From Carboxylicivirga sp. M1479 (GTDB lineage: Bacteria; Bacteroidota; Bacteroidia; Bacteroidales; Marinilabiliaceae), in the NCBI RefSeq assembly GCF_007097485.1, contig NZ_VKDE01000022.1, positions 62,001 through 126,000 on the forward strand: a stretch of DNA of 64,000 nt. Reading direction: 5' to 3'. Position 1 is the first letter of the stretch, and every line of letters begins with the position of its first letter. The position numbers and the translations under genes are program-made. Positions 42,653 to 52,734 of this stretch are shown piece by piece. The notes under the pieces are model-generated. The model was not told where the DNA came from and searched no databases. It was given only the letters and a program-made list of their open reading frames with translations.

Positions 42653-43771
42653 TTACAATTTTTCAAGTGCACGTAATGCCCGCTTTTCCCAAGTGTAATG
42701 TTTTGAAAAGTCATCAAACGCTGCATTACCCAATTGTTGTCTCAAAGTAGAATCCTGACATAAAGTAAGAGCACTTATCCACAGCTTGACATCATCGGGT
42801 TCTACCAACAGGGCATTTTTTTCAGAAAGAACCTCCCGTAGTACAGGCATATCTGAACAAATGATGCACTTTTGAGATGCCATGTATTCAAATATCTTAA
42901 GGGGCGACATGTATTTCGATGATTCATGCCCATTATTAGCAACCCAGACGGCTCTTTGATAAGGTGCTAGCAAAACATCGCACTTATGACGATAAGAGGC
43001 CACTAAAGCAGGACTAATAAAACCATAAAAACTAATATTATTAACATTATGCATTTGCTCCTGCCAATAGTTAACATCTTCAGCTCGTCCTCCAACAATA
43101 TGAAAATCAACTTGAGGTAGAGCCTGTGCCATTTGTAAAATCATTTCTACACCCCTGCCCTTATACAGATGGCCGAAATACCCAACCTGTAAGGCTCCAT
43201 CTCTCGCATGCCAATTGCTTACATTCTCCTTTAAATTATTAACTGGAGTAGCTGCATCGTGCAAAACAAGCATTTTGTTTTTATCTATATTAAAATCCTC
43301 AATAAATAAATTTTGTAAGGCTTTAGATATAGTAACAATACGCTTTAGATTACTAGCTCTAAGCATTCTAACAATTAACTTATCAATAAAAAAGGTTTTG
43401 TCAACGTAACGCTTGTGTGCTTCAATAACGAATGGCAATTGTGTAAAAGACAAGTAAATGGCTGGTGTTTCGCAACGAGTATATACCAAATCAGGTTTAA
43501 TTCGTTGGGCCACCTTTACTGCTTCCAAAGCAAAAACATGCATCTTGCCTTTAAATGTACTCAGCTTAATTTTTATAAGCTCAAAACAAGTTTGAATTCC
43601 ATAATATTCAAACACATCCTTAATACCATTTTCTTCATTGCTTGGAGAATCAAAGGTTATAAGCGATACCTGATGTCCATTAAGCGCCATTGCCTGACAC
43701 ATCTGCATTACATGTATACTATTTGCCGTTTTACTCGGTATAAATGAATTAGCGATATAAACAATCTTCAT
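42653..43771 (-). CDS. GT4-family glycosyltransferase
   Basis: The 372-residue GT-B enzyme opens MKIVYIANSFIPSKTANSIHVMQMCQAMALNGHQVSLITF, typical of GT4 proteins of exopolysaccharide loci. The C-terminal domain contains VGYFGHLYKGRGVEMILQMAQALPQVDFHIVGG and YMSPLKIFEYMASQKCIICSDMPVLREVL, where the E-x7-E region should bind the nucleotide sugar. The stop of this gene lies two bases before the ATG side of the GINT1-like gene, so the two are coupled on the minus strand. Confidence 0.92.
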   Translation of the reverse strand: MKIVYIANSFIPSKTANSIHVMQMCQAMALNGHQVSLITFDSPSNEENGIKDVFEYYGIQTCFELIKIKLSTFKGKMHVFALEAVKVAQRIKPDLVYTRCETPAIYLSFTQLPFVIEAHKRYVDKTFFIDKLIVRMLRASNLKRIVTISKALQNLFIEDFNIDKNKMLVLHDAATPVNNLKENVSNWHARDGALQVGYFGHLYKGRGVEMILQMAQALPQVDFHIVGGRAEDVNYWQEQMHNVNNISFYGFISPALVASYRHKCDVLLAPYQRAVWVANNGHESSKYMSPLKIFEYMASQKCIICSDMPVLREVLSEKNALLVEPDDVKLWISALTLCQDSTLRQQLGNAAFDDFSKHYTWEKRALRALEKL

Positions 43772-43941
43772 GTGTTTAAATTTTGTTTTTATAACCTAAT
43801 GTAACTCGCCAGAATTAATCATGCTCCAGGGTAAGAAGCTATTCTTTTGACTCGTTTCATCTATTTCTCCTTTACTATTTCACAATAATTACATGAACTA
43901 ATTAAAAACTCATATCCATTAAGTTTATACTATCATATGGA

Positions 43942-45627
43942 TTAAACATCCTCCATCACTTTATTAAACAAAGGCTTACCATCTTCTTTAAAGGCCGAAA
44001 AATTCTTTAAAAACAAAAAGACAGATAAAAATGATGTGAGTAAAACACTATCCGTTCGTAGCACTTCATCCAAGCGTTGTAATAATTCGTCTCTATTAAA
44101 ATACTCATCTGCTAATGGATTTTCCTCATTTAAAATACGGGTGATAAACTCATAATTTTCCTTTTCACTTAACCAACCACTTAAATTTTTATGGTTGCCT
44201 TTGTACCACAGCGACATATGTATGGTTTTGTACAATTTAGTATCTAATCGCCAAAAAAACTTTTTACAAGCCGACAGTGCTTTATCACTCTCATCCAATA
44301 GATTAAATGGCGTACGTTCAAAACGTATAGATGCCAAAGCGGGCATTGCTTTACAGGCTGCCTCTTTGTATAAACTCCTCTGGTCTCTATATTCAAATGG
44401 AAGACGAAGCGATAAATCGGCGATTGCATTACTTACTAAGGGACTACGGCTTTCCATATGTCCGTAATAGTTTGTCCATGGTTCATTTTTATTCAGTCGA
44501 CGTTGACGGCAATTGAAATCAAAAGTATCACAGAGATCTCCTAAATCACTTATTCTTAATTCATCTAACTCAGCAATAAATTGATCTTTCATTTCAATTA
44601 CTTGCGCATTTTTGTAAACCTTTTCAATCAAAGTAGTGTTCGAAGCCAAGTAAATATCATAGCAATAATTGGCTTTTTCTGATTGGGAGCCTTGAACAAA
44701 GCTCTTATAGCTACTCTTTTCATCCATATAAGTAAATGCATCAAAAAAGGTTGAAATAAAACCATTTACATTAACAGTCTGATCTTGCAATTCTTTGTGA
44801 GCATCATAATACCAAGCACTGTATAAAGGCAACATGGGATTATGGCCAATATGTTTTTGTGCATACAATTCTAAAAAATTATTGGTCGATATATGAATTT
44901 CCTGTTGGTTACTCATTCCGAGTTCTGAGGCTACTTTATTGGCAATATAATTAGCATCTGATTGTGTATATCCAGAATAAGTGTAGGGTGTAATCTGATG
45001 ATTAAGCGACTGTGCAAAAAACATATTCCAACGCGAATCAAGGCCACCTGAATTAGCGATTGCATATTTACCATTACTCTCATTAAAACACTGCTTAACG
45101 CTACTTTTTATCGTTTCAATCATAGCCTCTTTAGCATTCTTTTTGTCAAAGAGATCGGGTTGTGGTTGGTGCTTCCAAAATGTCGTCTGCTTAACTACTT
45201 TATTTGTTTCTATATCAATACTAATAATGCTTGCTGGTGCACACAGCGATATTTCATTCAGGAATGTTTGTTTCCAATGTACGTACCCAAAACTAAGAAA
45301 TTGCATAATAGCCATGGTATCAATTGAGTGCTGATCGGTAGCATAGATAACCTCCCAGAAACTACTACTGATAACCCACTTATTACTGTTATTGTAAAAG
45401 TATATATCTTGCATCCCATGCCGATCATTAAATATGCATAATACGCCATCAGAACGATCGATATACCAACCACAATAACTTCCATCGAAACCATTTAAAG
45501 CCTCCATACCTTTAGCTTGCAATTCATTTAGAACATAAGTATTTGCTTCGGAAGAGGACTTTCCGTTTAAGAAACCCTCAAAACCAAAGTCACTGATCTG
45601 TTCTATATTTTGCTTACTTATCAGCAT
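43942..45627 (-). CDS. Asparagine-synthase-like protein without glutaminase Cys
   Basis: The 561-residue protein has the two-domain plan of asparagine synthase, but its N-terminus reads MLISKQNIEQISDFG instead of MCG, so no Cys nucleophile is available and glutamine hydrolysis is unlikely. The N-terminal Ntn-like fold is still visible (GSYCGWYIDRSDGVLCIFNDRHGMQDIYFY). The PP-loop of the synthetase domain is intact (ANSGGLDSRWNMFFAQSL, about residue 193), so an acyl-AMP can still be made; the amine must come from elsewhere. Similar Cys-less proteins include beta-lactam synthetase and lasso-peptide cyclase, which make amides from an amine already present. The start overlaps the GT2 stop by 14 bp. 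Confidence 0.85.
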   Translation of the reverse strand: MLISKQNIEQISDFGFEGFLNGKSSSEANTYVLNELQAKGMEALNGFDGSYCGWYIDRSDGVLCIFNDRHGMQDIYFYNNSNKWVISSSFWEVIYATDQHSIDTMAIMQFLSFGYVHWKQTFLNEISLCAPASIISIDIETNKVVKQTTFWKHQPQPDLFDKKNAKEAMIETIKSSVKQCFNESNGKYAIANSGGLDSRWNMFFAQSLNHQITPYTYSGYTQSDANYIANKVASELGMSNQQEIHISTNNFLELYAQKHIGHNPMLPLYSAWYYDAHKELQDQTVNVNGFISTFFDAFTYMDEKSSYKSFVQGSQSEKANYCYDIYLASNTTLIEKVYKNAQVIEMKDQFIAELDELRISDLGDLCDTFDFNCRQRRLNKNEPWTNYYGHMESRSPLVSNAIADLSLRLPFEYRDQRSLYKEAACKAMPALASIRFERTPFNLLDESDKALSACKKFFWRLDTKLYKTIHMSLWYKGNHKNLSGWLSEKENYEFITRILNEENPLADEYFNRDELLQRLDEVLRTDSVLLTSFLSVFLFLKNFSAFKEDGKPLFNKVMEDV

Positions 45628-46459
45628 CTAATTGCGCTATAAGGTTATAAATATGTTCGAGCTCTATACGATATTTTTTTGATGACTTTCTTATTATCAA
45701 TCGGCTCTGACTCAATAAATACAGAAAGCGTCTTATTCTTGGGATTTTAGACACCCACGTTCGGTATCGTCTGGCATATTCATCAAATTCATCTTGTGAA
45801 TCATCTCTTTGCGACACTTCTCCAAATACTTGAACCGATTTTGATTCATCATGCTCGCGGTAAGCGCCTAAAAAATAAGGAATTTGCTTAAAGTCGGTAT
45901 ACTTCATAAACTTATGCCACAAGTCGGCATCCATGGTATAATGAAGGCTTTCATCCAAGCCATTTACATTTTCCCAAATTGTTGATGTGAAGAAAGTTGT
46001 TTCCTGGGGAATTTTTAAAAAGTACCTGGCTTCACGCCTATTGAAATTAGGCCCCTCATTTATTTTTAAAATACGATCATGAACATCGAGTATTATTCGA
46101 TTACCAAAGAACATTTGGTATTTTGGAAATCGTTTATAATAATCAGCCACAATATGCAGAGCATTAGGATAAAGGATATCATCCGAATTTAACCAATTAT
46201 ACAATTCTCCACTAGCCCTTTTAAATCCCTTATTAATGGCATTACTTTGACCACTATCAGCTTCACTTACCCAATAATCAATATGCTGTTCATATTTTTT
46301 AATGATGTCGACACTTCCATCGTTAGAGCCTCCATCAATGATAAAATATTCTAGATTTGGATAACCTTGATTAATAACTGATAAAATGGTACGTTCCAAA
46401 AACTCAGCTTGGTTGTATGATGGGGTAACTATTGTTATTTTAGGGTATTTATCTGTCAT
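45614..46459 (-). CDS. GT2-family glycosyltransferase
   Basis: The 281-residue GT-A enzyme has ITIVTPSYNQAEFLERTILSVINQGYPNLEYFIIDGGSNDGS, the nucleotide-binding start of GT2, and LNSDDILYPNAL as the DxD-like metal site, followed by YTMDADLWHKFMKY as the acceptor region. Such inverting enzymes add sugars to lipid-linked oligosaccharides. It overlaps the asparagine-synthase-like gene and follows the ATP-grasp gene by 12 bp, so all three are one transcriptional unit. Confidence 0.92.
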   Translation of the reverse strand: MTDKYPKITIVTPSYNQAEFLERTILSVINQGYPNLEYFIIDGGSNDGSVDIIKKYEQHIDYWVSEADSGQSNAINKGFKRASGELYNWLNSDDILYPNALHIVADYYKRFPKYQMFFGNRIILDVHDRILKINEGPNFNRREARYFLKIPQETTFFTSTIWENVNGLDESLHYTMDADLWHKFMKYTDFKQIPYFLGAYREHDESKSVQVFGEVSQRDDSQDEFDEYARRYRTWVSKIPRIRRFLYLLSQSRLIIRKSSKKYRIELEHIYNLIAQLDADK

Positions 46460-46471
46460 ATCAAAAAATAA

Positions 46472-47644
46472 TTAAAGGTCGAGCAGGTTATACTTCGATT
46501 GTTTTTCTAATTGTTGTTCGCAATAATCAATTACCTCATCAGTAAAGTCACCAAAGAAAGGCCCTACAACCAATTGATCGCCATCAATACCAATTTCAGA
46601 AGTATTGACTTCTATCAGAACAACATTACCGTCGGCATCCACTCCAATATCGAGTCCTAGAATACGGCAGTAAATTTGCTTTTCAGCTACCTCTTTTGCC
46701 AAATTCCAAACCTCATCTATTTGTTGTGCTCTAGCATAGTCCTTAAATTGTTTACCATCCTTAAGAGCATACATTTTTCCTGCATTAACCCCTATGGCAT
46801 AATCATAGAAATATCCATCTTTATTAACATATAAACTTAATTCCCCACCCTCAATCTTGTTCTCTTCTTTCATACTTCCTATTCTGTAAAAAGAATAAAG
46901 AACGTGTACTTTATTATCTTTCACCGATCGATATGTAACAACTCTAAACACCTCAAAACCACCATCTTCTATATTCTTATAATACTCATGATTTTCGAGG
47001 AATTTCTGCAACAAAAAGTCCTGACCAAATAAGTTTTCCATATAGTTGATAGATAGCTGACGCTTATGAACATCCACAAAATGACCATCTTCATTTTGGG
47101 ATAAGCGCATAACCCCCTTACCACCATGTAAACCAATGGATTTCTTCAATATTACCTTTGAACACCTCGATAGTAAAAGTTCAAGATCTATTTTATCCTT
47201 ATCTACAACTTGTTGATTAGAATCATAATAAACACCTTGTATGTTTCGTAAATAAATAGTTGGTACATGTTGCTGTCCGTTTATCCAATCAACACGACAT
47301 TTATCTTCCAATGACCGAGCATACTCAACGTTATTCAAGAGTGGTTCAACTACTAAATGAAAAACCTCCATGGGCATAACATCTGATGCAAATCTGCCTT
47401 TGTAATCAATATAGTTATTCAAAAGATTCATGTTGACGGATTGTATTAAGCGTCCCCATTTGGATGTGTATTCCGCCCTTTGTTCAGAAGATAAAACCTT
47501 TTTGTATTGACGTTCTTTTAAACTGTATTTTTTTTCCAATGCAGAATAATCCAATCGAATATATTCATATTTAACAACTTGATGTAGCTTCCTAAATAGC
47601 TTAGTAAGAAAAAAATATAGAGCGCGTTTTAAAGATGTTCCCAT
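46472..47644 (-). CDS. Sugar-transfer-associated ATP-grasp protein
   Basis: The 390-residue protein was started at MGTSLKRALYFF (47644) because the upstream residues to 47695 form an unrelated hydrophobic stretch. The ATP-grasp core contains ILKKSIGLHGGKGVMRL (ATP-binding lysines and Gly loop), EVFRVVTYRSVKDNKVHVLYSFYRIG and NVVLIEVNTSEIGIDGDQLV (Mg-binding Glu and Asn). This pattern is that of the ATPgrasp_ST family (sugar-transfer associated), often found next to glycosyltransferases in polysaccharide loci; the reaction is unknown but should join a carboxylate to an amine or hydroxyl. Confidence 0.83.
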   Translation of the reverse strand: MGTSLKRALYFFLTKLFRKLHQVVKYEYIRLDYSALEKKYSLKERQYKKVLSSEQRAEYTSKWGRLIQSVNMNLLNNYIDYKGRFASDVMPMEVFHLVVEPLLNNVEYARSLEDKCRVDWINGQQHVPTIYLRNIQGVYYDSNQQVVDKDKIDLELLLSRCSKVILKKSIGLHGGKGVMRLSQNEDGHFVDVHKRQLSINYMENLFGQDFLLQKFLENHEYYKNIEDGGFEVFRVVTYRSVKDNKVHVLYSFYRIGSMKEENKIEGGELSLYVNKDGYFYDYAIGVNAGKMYALKDGKQFKDYARAQQIDEVWNLAKEVAEKQIYCRILGLDIGVDADGNVVLIEVNTSEIGIDGDQLVVGPFFGDFTDEVIDYCEQQLEKQSKYNLLDL

Positions 47645-47779
47645 AGCTTTAAAATAAAATATTGTAAATAAGTTAAGAAAACAAATAGCATACATCGAGA
47701 ATACTTGATGAATACACGATAATCTTTTATTAAACTATATCCATACTTATTGAGTTGTTTAACCAGAAGTAGAGTTGCC

Positions 47780-49177
47780 TTAGCGATTCCAAATACCTTT
47801 GGCATTACCTCTTATAATTTTTAAATATTGTATTGGATAAATTATAGCACCAATCCCTAAACAAATGATGGTTGCCAGAATAATTCCATTAATACCCATT
47901 TCTAAATTTTTGGCCAGATAAATAGACAATGGAATATTAATTACACCAGTTATAACGGCAATGTATAGTTGTAAGGTTATTTTTCCAACACCATTTATAT
48001 AATAAATAAACACATTGCCCCAAGCACGTACAAATACAAATAAAGCCATGAGCAATGATAGTTCCCACGGAATTTCTACCATATCTTTTAACCATATCTT
48101 AAACACCATGGGAGAAATTAATAACATCACAATTAAAGCGAGTAACACGCCTGCAACTAACAACATTAATTTTTTTATAGAAGTTTTAACCCACTTCAAG
48201 TCTCCTTTTATATAAGCATTTGTAAACGCCGACCAAAAGGGTTCAAGTATAATATAAAATACAACAGCTACAATACTAAAATACTTACGTGCAGCATTAT
48301 AAGGCACTACGTCTTCAGGGCCTAAAACATGTGAAATAATCATATTATCGCTTGCAAACAGGATGATAACCGACATTTGGATGATAAAAAATCGTAATCC
48401 TAAACTAGCTAAATCTCGAAATAAGGTCTTATCGATACTTTTAAAGCTTGGTCTAATATTTTTATATCTTTTTCGGTACCAATAGACAGATAAACATGCA
48501 AATATAAGGACCGGCAAACCTCCGTGTACAATTACAATATACATCAACAAAGGCTCTGTAAAATTAATTAGAAATATGATCCCTATAAAGAAAAGTGTAC
48601 TCGTTAAAAAATCAACTAAGTCGCCATAAGCTGGTCGTTGATCGGCATCAAAAATACTTTCTATTATACTTAAGATGAACTTCAAGCAAAATAAACCAAC
48701 AAATATTAATAGTGCACCTCTTATCAGTCCCGGATCTTCACCTTGAATATTAAAAACAGGATTCCAGTCAATAAATAAAATAACAGGCATTAAGATTAGA
48801 AACAAACTCAAAGAAATAATTGAGATGACGAAATAGGTACTGCTCACATACTTCTTTGATTTTTCAACATCTCCATTAGCCAGGCTTTCGGCTAACTTAT
48901 TTCTTAAACCATTGCCTAATCCTAAATTAAAAAAGCTTAACCAGCCTGTAAATGAACCAATAGTAAGCCAAACTCCATACCACATGTTACCTAAGTACGA
49001 TAATGTTAATGGAAACCTAATATAGCCGATACCCATTCCAATAGCTTTTAACAAAAACGATACAATCACATTTTTCTTTAGCAGCACAGAACGGCTATCA
49101 CCCTTATTAATCAGGCTTAATATTTTATTCTTTATTTTGTGCACCCTCGTGATATTTTTGAGTATAAAACTTATCAA
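47780..49177 (-). CDS. Wzx-like polysaccharide flippase
   Basis: The 465-residue membrane protein has about 12-14 transmembrane helices of the MATE/MVF fold, with FPLTLSYLGNMWYGVWLTIGSFTGWLSFFNLGLGNGLRNKLAESLANGD near the N-terminus, a conserved Wzx-like segment. It flips the undecaprenyl-linked repeat unit across the inner membrane. The start at 49177 overlaps the upstream Wzy-like gene by 53 bp; a later in-frame start (for example the GTG giving VHKIKNKIL) is possible. The next gene on the minus strand is the ATP-grasp gene 136 bp away. Confidence 0.9.
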   Translation of the reverse strand: MISFILKNITRVHKIKNKILSLINKGDSRSVLLKKNVIVSFLLKAIGMGIGYIRFPLTLSYLGNMWYGVWLTIGSFTGWLSFFNLGLGNGLRNKLAESLANGDVEKSKKYVSSTYFVISIISLSLFLILMPVILFIDWNPVFNIQGEDPGLIRGALLIFVGLFCLKFILSIIESIFDADQRPAYGDLVDFLTSTLFFIGIIFLINFTEPLLMYIVIVHGGLPVLIFACLSVYWYRKRYKNIRPSFKSIDKTLFRDLASLGLRFFIIQMSVIILFASDNMIISHVLGPEDVVPYNAARKYFSIVAVVFYIILEPFWSAFTNAYIKGDLKWVKTSIKKLMLLVAGVLLALIVMLLISPMVFKIWLKDMVEIPWELSLLMALFVFVRAWGNVFIYYINGVGKITLQLYIAVITGVINIPLSIYLAKNLEMGINGIILATIICLGIGAIIYPIQYLKIIRGNAKGIWNR

Positions 49178-50369
49178 ATAAAAATGCCATTAAAATTCCA
49201 TAGGAGAATATGAGGTAGTATACTTGCGTTACATTGGCCCATAAGAACACCATAATTGCAATAAAACTGCCCCAAAAACCGGTTCTAATAGCTGTTTTAT
49301 AAAAACGACGGGCAATCATCAGCCAAAATGTAAAAGCTATAAGGCTGCCAACAATGCCGTATGAAAACAAATGCGCCAAATACCCAACATGAATTTGTGA
49401 GCTTCTTCCGGCAATAGCAGTAACCAACTCATCTGTTAGATGCATGCCAGAACCAAACCATGGATGACGGCCAAAAAATTTAGCAAACATTTCAAAAGCT
49501 AATAAACGTGTAGAAGCTGAATCGGACATAAGCCGCTCTTGAATATACGACTGAATATTAAAATCAATCGCATCGAGAAATAGCAACAAAAGCCCTAAAC
49601 CAAAAAGTAATGACACCCCAATTATAATAGAGGCACGGAGTTTACTTTTTGCGAGGGCAACAAATGGTATCAAGGTTAAGAAATATCCCAATTGTGCATA
49701 TCGGTAATTATTAGCAAAAGGAACCAAAATAGCTATGATTACAATTACGAACAAGACCTTTCTTTTTTCCAGGTAATAGTATGAATTAACAATGCCAACA
49801 ATAGGTAGGTAGGCAATTGTTACCGAAAGGTTATCAATATAGCCATAGATCGATACCCTCCTAACTTCAAAATCGTTATACATGGCTCCCATCATTCTGG
49901 TATACGCCACAATTTCATCAGGCGAAAAGAAAAACGGATCATAAACAATTTGTAAAGCAGAAACCAATACCGAAACGATAATAGTTCCTATAAAAATTTT
50001 CGTAAGAATCTTAATCAAACTTTCAGGCACTTTAAAATTATCAATAACATAAATAAATGCCGTTATATGTACATATGGATTAACAAAGAAGTCAAACACA
50101 AAGCCTTTCCGCTCCAATGTTCTTTGCTGCAAGGTAATATCCCAAATCAGATTAAACAGATAAATGCCCAAGGCAAAGAGTAATATAATATCAAACTTTG
50201 ACTTATTAACGCCTTTACGAATTAATAGTGCTGTAGCTAAAAGCAACAAGGTTGCGCCATACAATTTAAAGAAACCTTGATCTACTGTTTTATAATCAAC
50301 AAAGCATACAAATGGTGTAAATGCTAAAGCTATAAAATACAGATATATCAGATTTGATATTTTAAACAT
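49125..50369 (-). CDS. Wzy/O-antigen ligase-like polymerase
   Basis: The 414-residue protein has about 11 transmembrane helices. A large periplasmic loop near residues 270-330 contains ARLLAFEMFAKFF-like spacing (actual: STRLLAFEMFAKFFGRHPWFGSGMH), which is the HPWFGxG motif of the O-antigen ligase/polymerase family. It should polymerise repeat units (Wzy role) or ligate the chain. It lies between the Wzx-like and Wzc-like genes, as expected of a Wzx/Wzy-dependent pathway. Confidence 0.88.
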   Translation of the reverse strand: MFKISNLIYLYFIALAFTPFVCFVDYKTVDQGFFKLYGATLLLLATALLIRKGVNKSKFDIILLFALGIYLFNLIWDITLQQRTLERKGFVFDFFVNPYVHITAFIYVIDNFKVPESLIKILTKIFIGTIIVSVLVSALQIVYDPFFFSPDEIVAYTRMMGAMYNDFEVRRVSIYGYIDNLSVTIAYLPIVGIVNSYYYLEKRKVLFVIVIIAILVPFANNYRYAQLGYFLTLIPFVALAKSKLRASIIIGVSLLFGLGLLLLFLDAIDFNIQSYIQERLMSDSASTRLLAFEMFAKFFGRHPWFGSGMHLTDELVTAIAGRSSQIHVGYLAHLFSYGIVGSLIAFTFWLMIARRFYKTAIRTGFWGSFIAIMVFLWANVTQVYYLIFSYGILMAFLFDKFYTQKYHEGAQNKE

Positions 50370-50375
50370 ACATTA

Positions 50376-52733
50376 TTAGTTCAGGTTTGGTTTGGCGTAA
50401 TAAGCTGAATAATTGTAATAACGTTGACGTGATACTTTAACTCCATTTAATACAACTGTTACTTTTTTACCGAACGAACCGTCTAATTCTTCAATAATCT
50501 CTTTAAATTCTTTTTTAAGAGTGTAGTTCACCCGCATAACAACCAAAATTAAATCGGCCATTTTGCCTAATACCAAACTCTCTGCTGTTACACTAGTTGG
50601 CCCGGCATCAAGAATAATAAAGTCATAACGAGTTTTTAATTCAGCTAACATTTCTAACGTTTTATCTGACTCAACTAACTCAGACGGATTGGGTGGTAGG
50701 TGACCTGCTGCGATATAACTAATATTTTTACCTTCCTGTTTCTCAATAATATCATCCAACTCTACTTGATTAGACAAAAACATTGAAATTCCTTTATTCT
50801 CACTCTTAAAATAATTCTCACTCAAATCTCCTTTTCGTAAGTCAAAATCTAAGATCACGGTCTTTTTTCCCAAACTCGCTAATGACTGAGCCAAGTTATA
50901 GGAGCAAAACGTTTTTCCCTCGCCAGGCATGGTTGATGTAAATAATACAACACGCCCTTCTAGTGTATCTTTCCATGGCCAGAAGCCTAAATTGGTACGC
51001 AATTTTCTAAATGACTCAGCAACCACTGCATCTTCATTACTAGGCTCAAATATTTTTTTACTACCATTTGAACACAAGGTAATTTGCCCTAAAACAGGAG
51101 CTTTAAAGCTAAATCTATAATCTTCTATGTCCGATATCTTTTCGAAATATGATTCGTTTAAGAGAACATATATGGTTGGTAGTAGTAGTCCGAAAAAGAC
51201 CATCAAAATTAAATTACGAGACTTTTTGGGAGCAGCTCGTCCGTCAAAAGCAGGATAATCAATCAACTCAAAAGCAGGTAAATTGGATGCTTTAGCAATC
51301 TGTGCCTCGGACCGTTTCTGAATTAAAAAGGTATAAATCGCATCATTTAATCGAAAATTACGCTCGTATGTTGTTAAATTACGCTGTGTCTCAGGTAATC
51401 TGTTAAGTTCAACATTGAGTGTGCTAATCTTACTCCTAATTTGTTGTAGAGCCAGACGCGATGCATCTAATTCGTACTGCAAGTTGACTAAAATAGTATT
51501 TTTCAAATTTGATATTTGAAACGTTAACTCTCTCAGCTGAGGACTTTTGGCTTGCTTATTTTCCAAAAGATGTTGTTTTCTTCCTACAAGTCCAATGTAT
51601 TCATTCAATAAATCATTTAATACCTCATTGTTTAAGTTAGACATTAGAGTAACCGAATGTGCTGAAAAGTCTTCATCTTTCTGAAAATTCTCATTTAAGA
51701 ATTCTAGATTATTCACATGAGCCTCCAATTGATCTTTTTCGATACCTATCGCCCTTAAGTTTTCATAAATCTGACCTGCTTTAAGATTAACATCTACTAC
51801 TTGCTGATCAGTTTTAAAGTCTTGTAAAGATTGCTCAGCAATACTCAAAGAGTCAAAAACATCAGACAAATGATCATCAATAAAGTCGATTGTTGAAAAG
51901 GCTATATGATTTTTACGCTGTAGATCATATTCAATTACTGTTTCAATATATTTATCCAGAAACTCCTTTCCCATGTTGAAGTTCGTTGAAACAAGGTTGA
52001 TGCTTATGGCTGTTGCATCAAGCTGGGTTGCCTCAATTTTTAGATTATCTTTAGATTCGTCTACTACTTGTCGGTTACTTTTGATAACAAAGAAGAGTTT
52101 CTTACCAACTAACTTATCGATATTTAGGCCTTCTTTCAGTAAAACGGTAAAGTTGAAGTTTTCATTCTCAATAGATTCTCCAAAACGATAGGTATGTTTA
52201 AACTCCCAATCTTCAACTAATTGCTCACTGCTAGCATTTAAAAAATTGTGCAATTCACCTTCGTCAACCTCAACTTTTAAGGTAAATAAATCCTTAGATA
52301 GTATTTCAACATAAAACTCTGCTCCAGTAAGCTGTAAATAATTTTTATCCAATACAACCTGAAAAGGCGATGATGTATATAGGTTTTTATCATACAAAAC
52401 CTTTGGTTGGTAGTAAAACACATCGATATTAAGCTTATTCACCACTTGTTCAAGAAGAGGTCTGGCATTTAATGAAATTAAGCTATTTTGAAATGTATTT
52501 CGACCACTAAACAACTCAGAACCAGGCATAAAAGAACTAGGATCAATCATATTGCGCCTACTCTCGTGCACTACAAGTTTAGCACTTATATTAACTTTGG
52601 GTTCCGAGAACTTATTAAACAATACTCCTATACCCAAAAACAGAGTAATGGAGATCACATAAAGCTTCCAATGCTTCCCAACTTTATGCAATACATTTTT
52701 CAAATCGTTAGATTGGTCGTTTTCCAAATTCAT
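50376..52733 (-). CDS. Wzc-type polysaccharide co-polymerase and tyrosine autokinase
   Basis: The 785-residue protein has a short cytoplasmic N-terminus, TM1 (about 20-40), a Wzz-like periplasmic domain with long coiled coils (about 250-450), TM2 (about 510-530) and a cytoplasmic BY-kinase domain: Walker A STMPGEGKTFCSYNLA (about 603), A' VILDFDLRKGD, B FIILDAGP. The last 17 residues hold five tyrosines (YYNYSAYY), the autophosphorylation cluster that controls polymer length and export. No separate phosphatase gene is adjacent. It is the second gene of the export unit behind Wza. Confidence 0.95.
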   Translation of the reverse strand: MNLENDQSNDLKNVLHKVGKHWKLYVISITLFLGIGVLFNKFSEPKVNISAKLVVHESRRNMIDPSSFMPGSELFSGRNTFQNSLISLNARPLLEQVVNKLNIDVFYYQPKVLYDKNLYTSSPFQVVLDKNYLQLTGAEFYVEILSKDLFTLKVEVDEGELHNFLNASSEQLVEDWEFKHTYRFGESIENENFNFTVLLKEGLNIDKLVGKKLFFVIKSNRQVVDESKDNLKIEATQLDATAISINLVSTNFNMGKEFLDKYIETVIEYDLQRKNHIAFSTIDFIDDHLSDVFDSLSIAEQSLQDFKTDQQVVDVNLKAGQIYENLRAIGIEKDQLEAHVNNLEFLNENFQKDEDFSAHSVTLMSNLNNEVLNDLLNEYIGLVGRKQHLLENKQAKSPQLRELTFQISNLKNTILVNLQYELDASRLALQQIRSKISTLNVELNRLPETQRNLTTYERNFRLNDAIYTFLIQKRSEAQIAKASNLPAFELIDYPAFDGRAAPKKSRNLILMVFFGLLLPTIYVLLNESYFEKISDIEDYRFSFKAPVLGQITLCSNGSKKIFEPSNEDAVVAESFRKLRTNLGFWPWKDTLEGRVVLFTSTMPGEGKTFCSYNLAQSLASLGKKTVILDFDLRKGDLSENYFKSENKGISMFLSNQVELDDIIEKQEGKNISYIAAGHLPPNPSELVESDKTLEMLAELKTRYDFIILDAGPTSVTAESLVLGKMADLILVVMRVNYTLKKEFKEIIEELDGSFGKKVTVVLNGVKVSRQRYYNYSAYYAKPNLN

Positions 52734-52734
52734 A

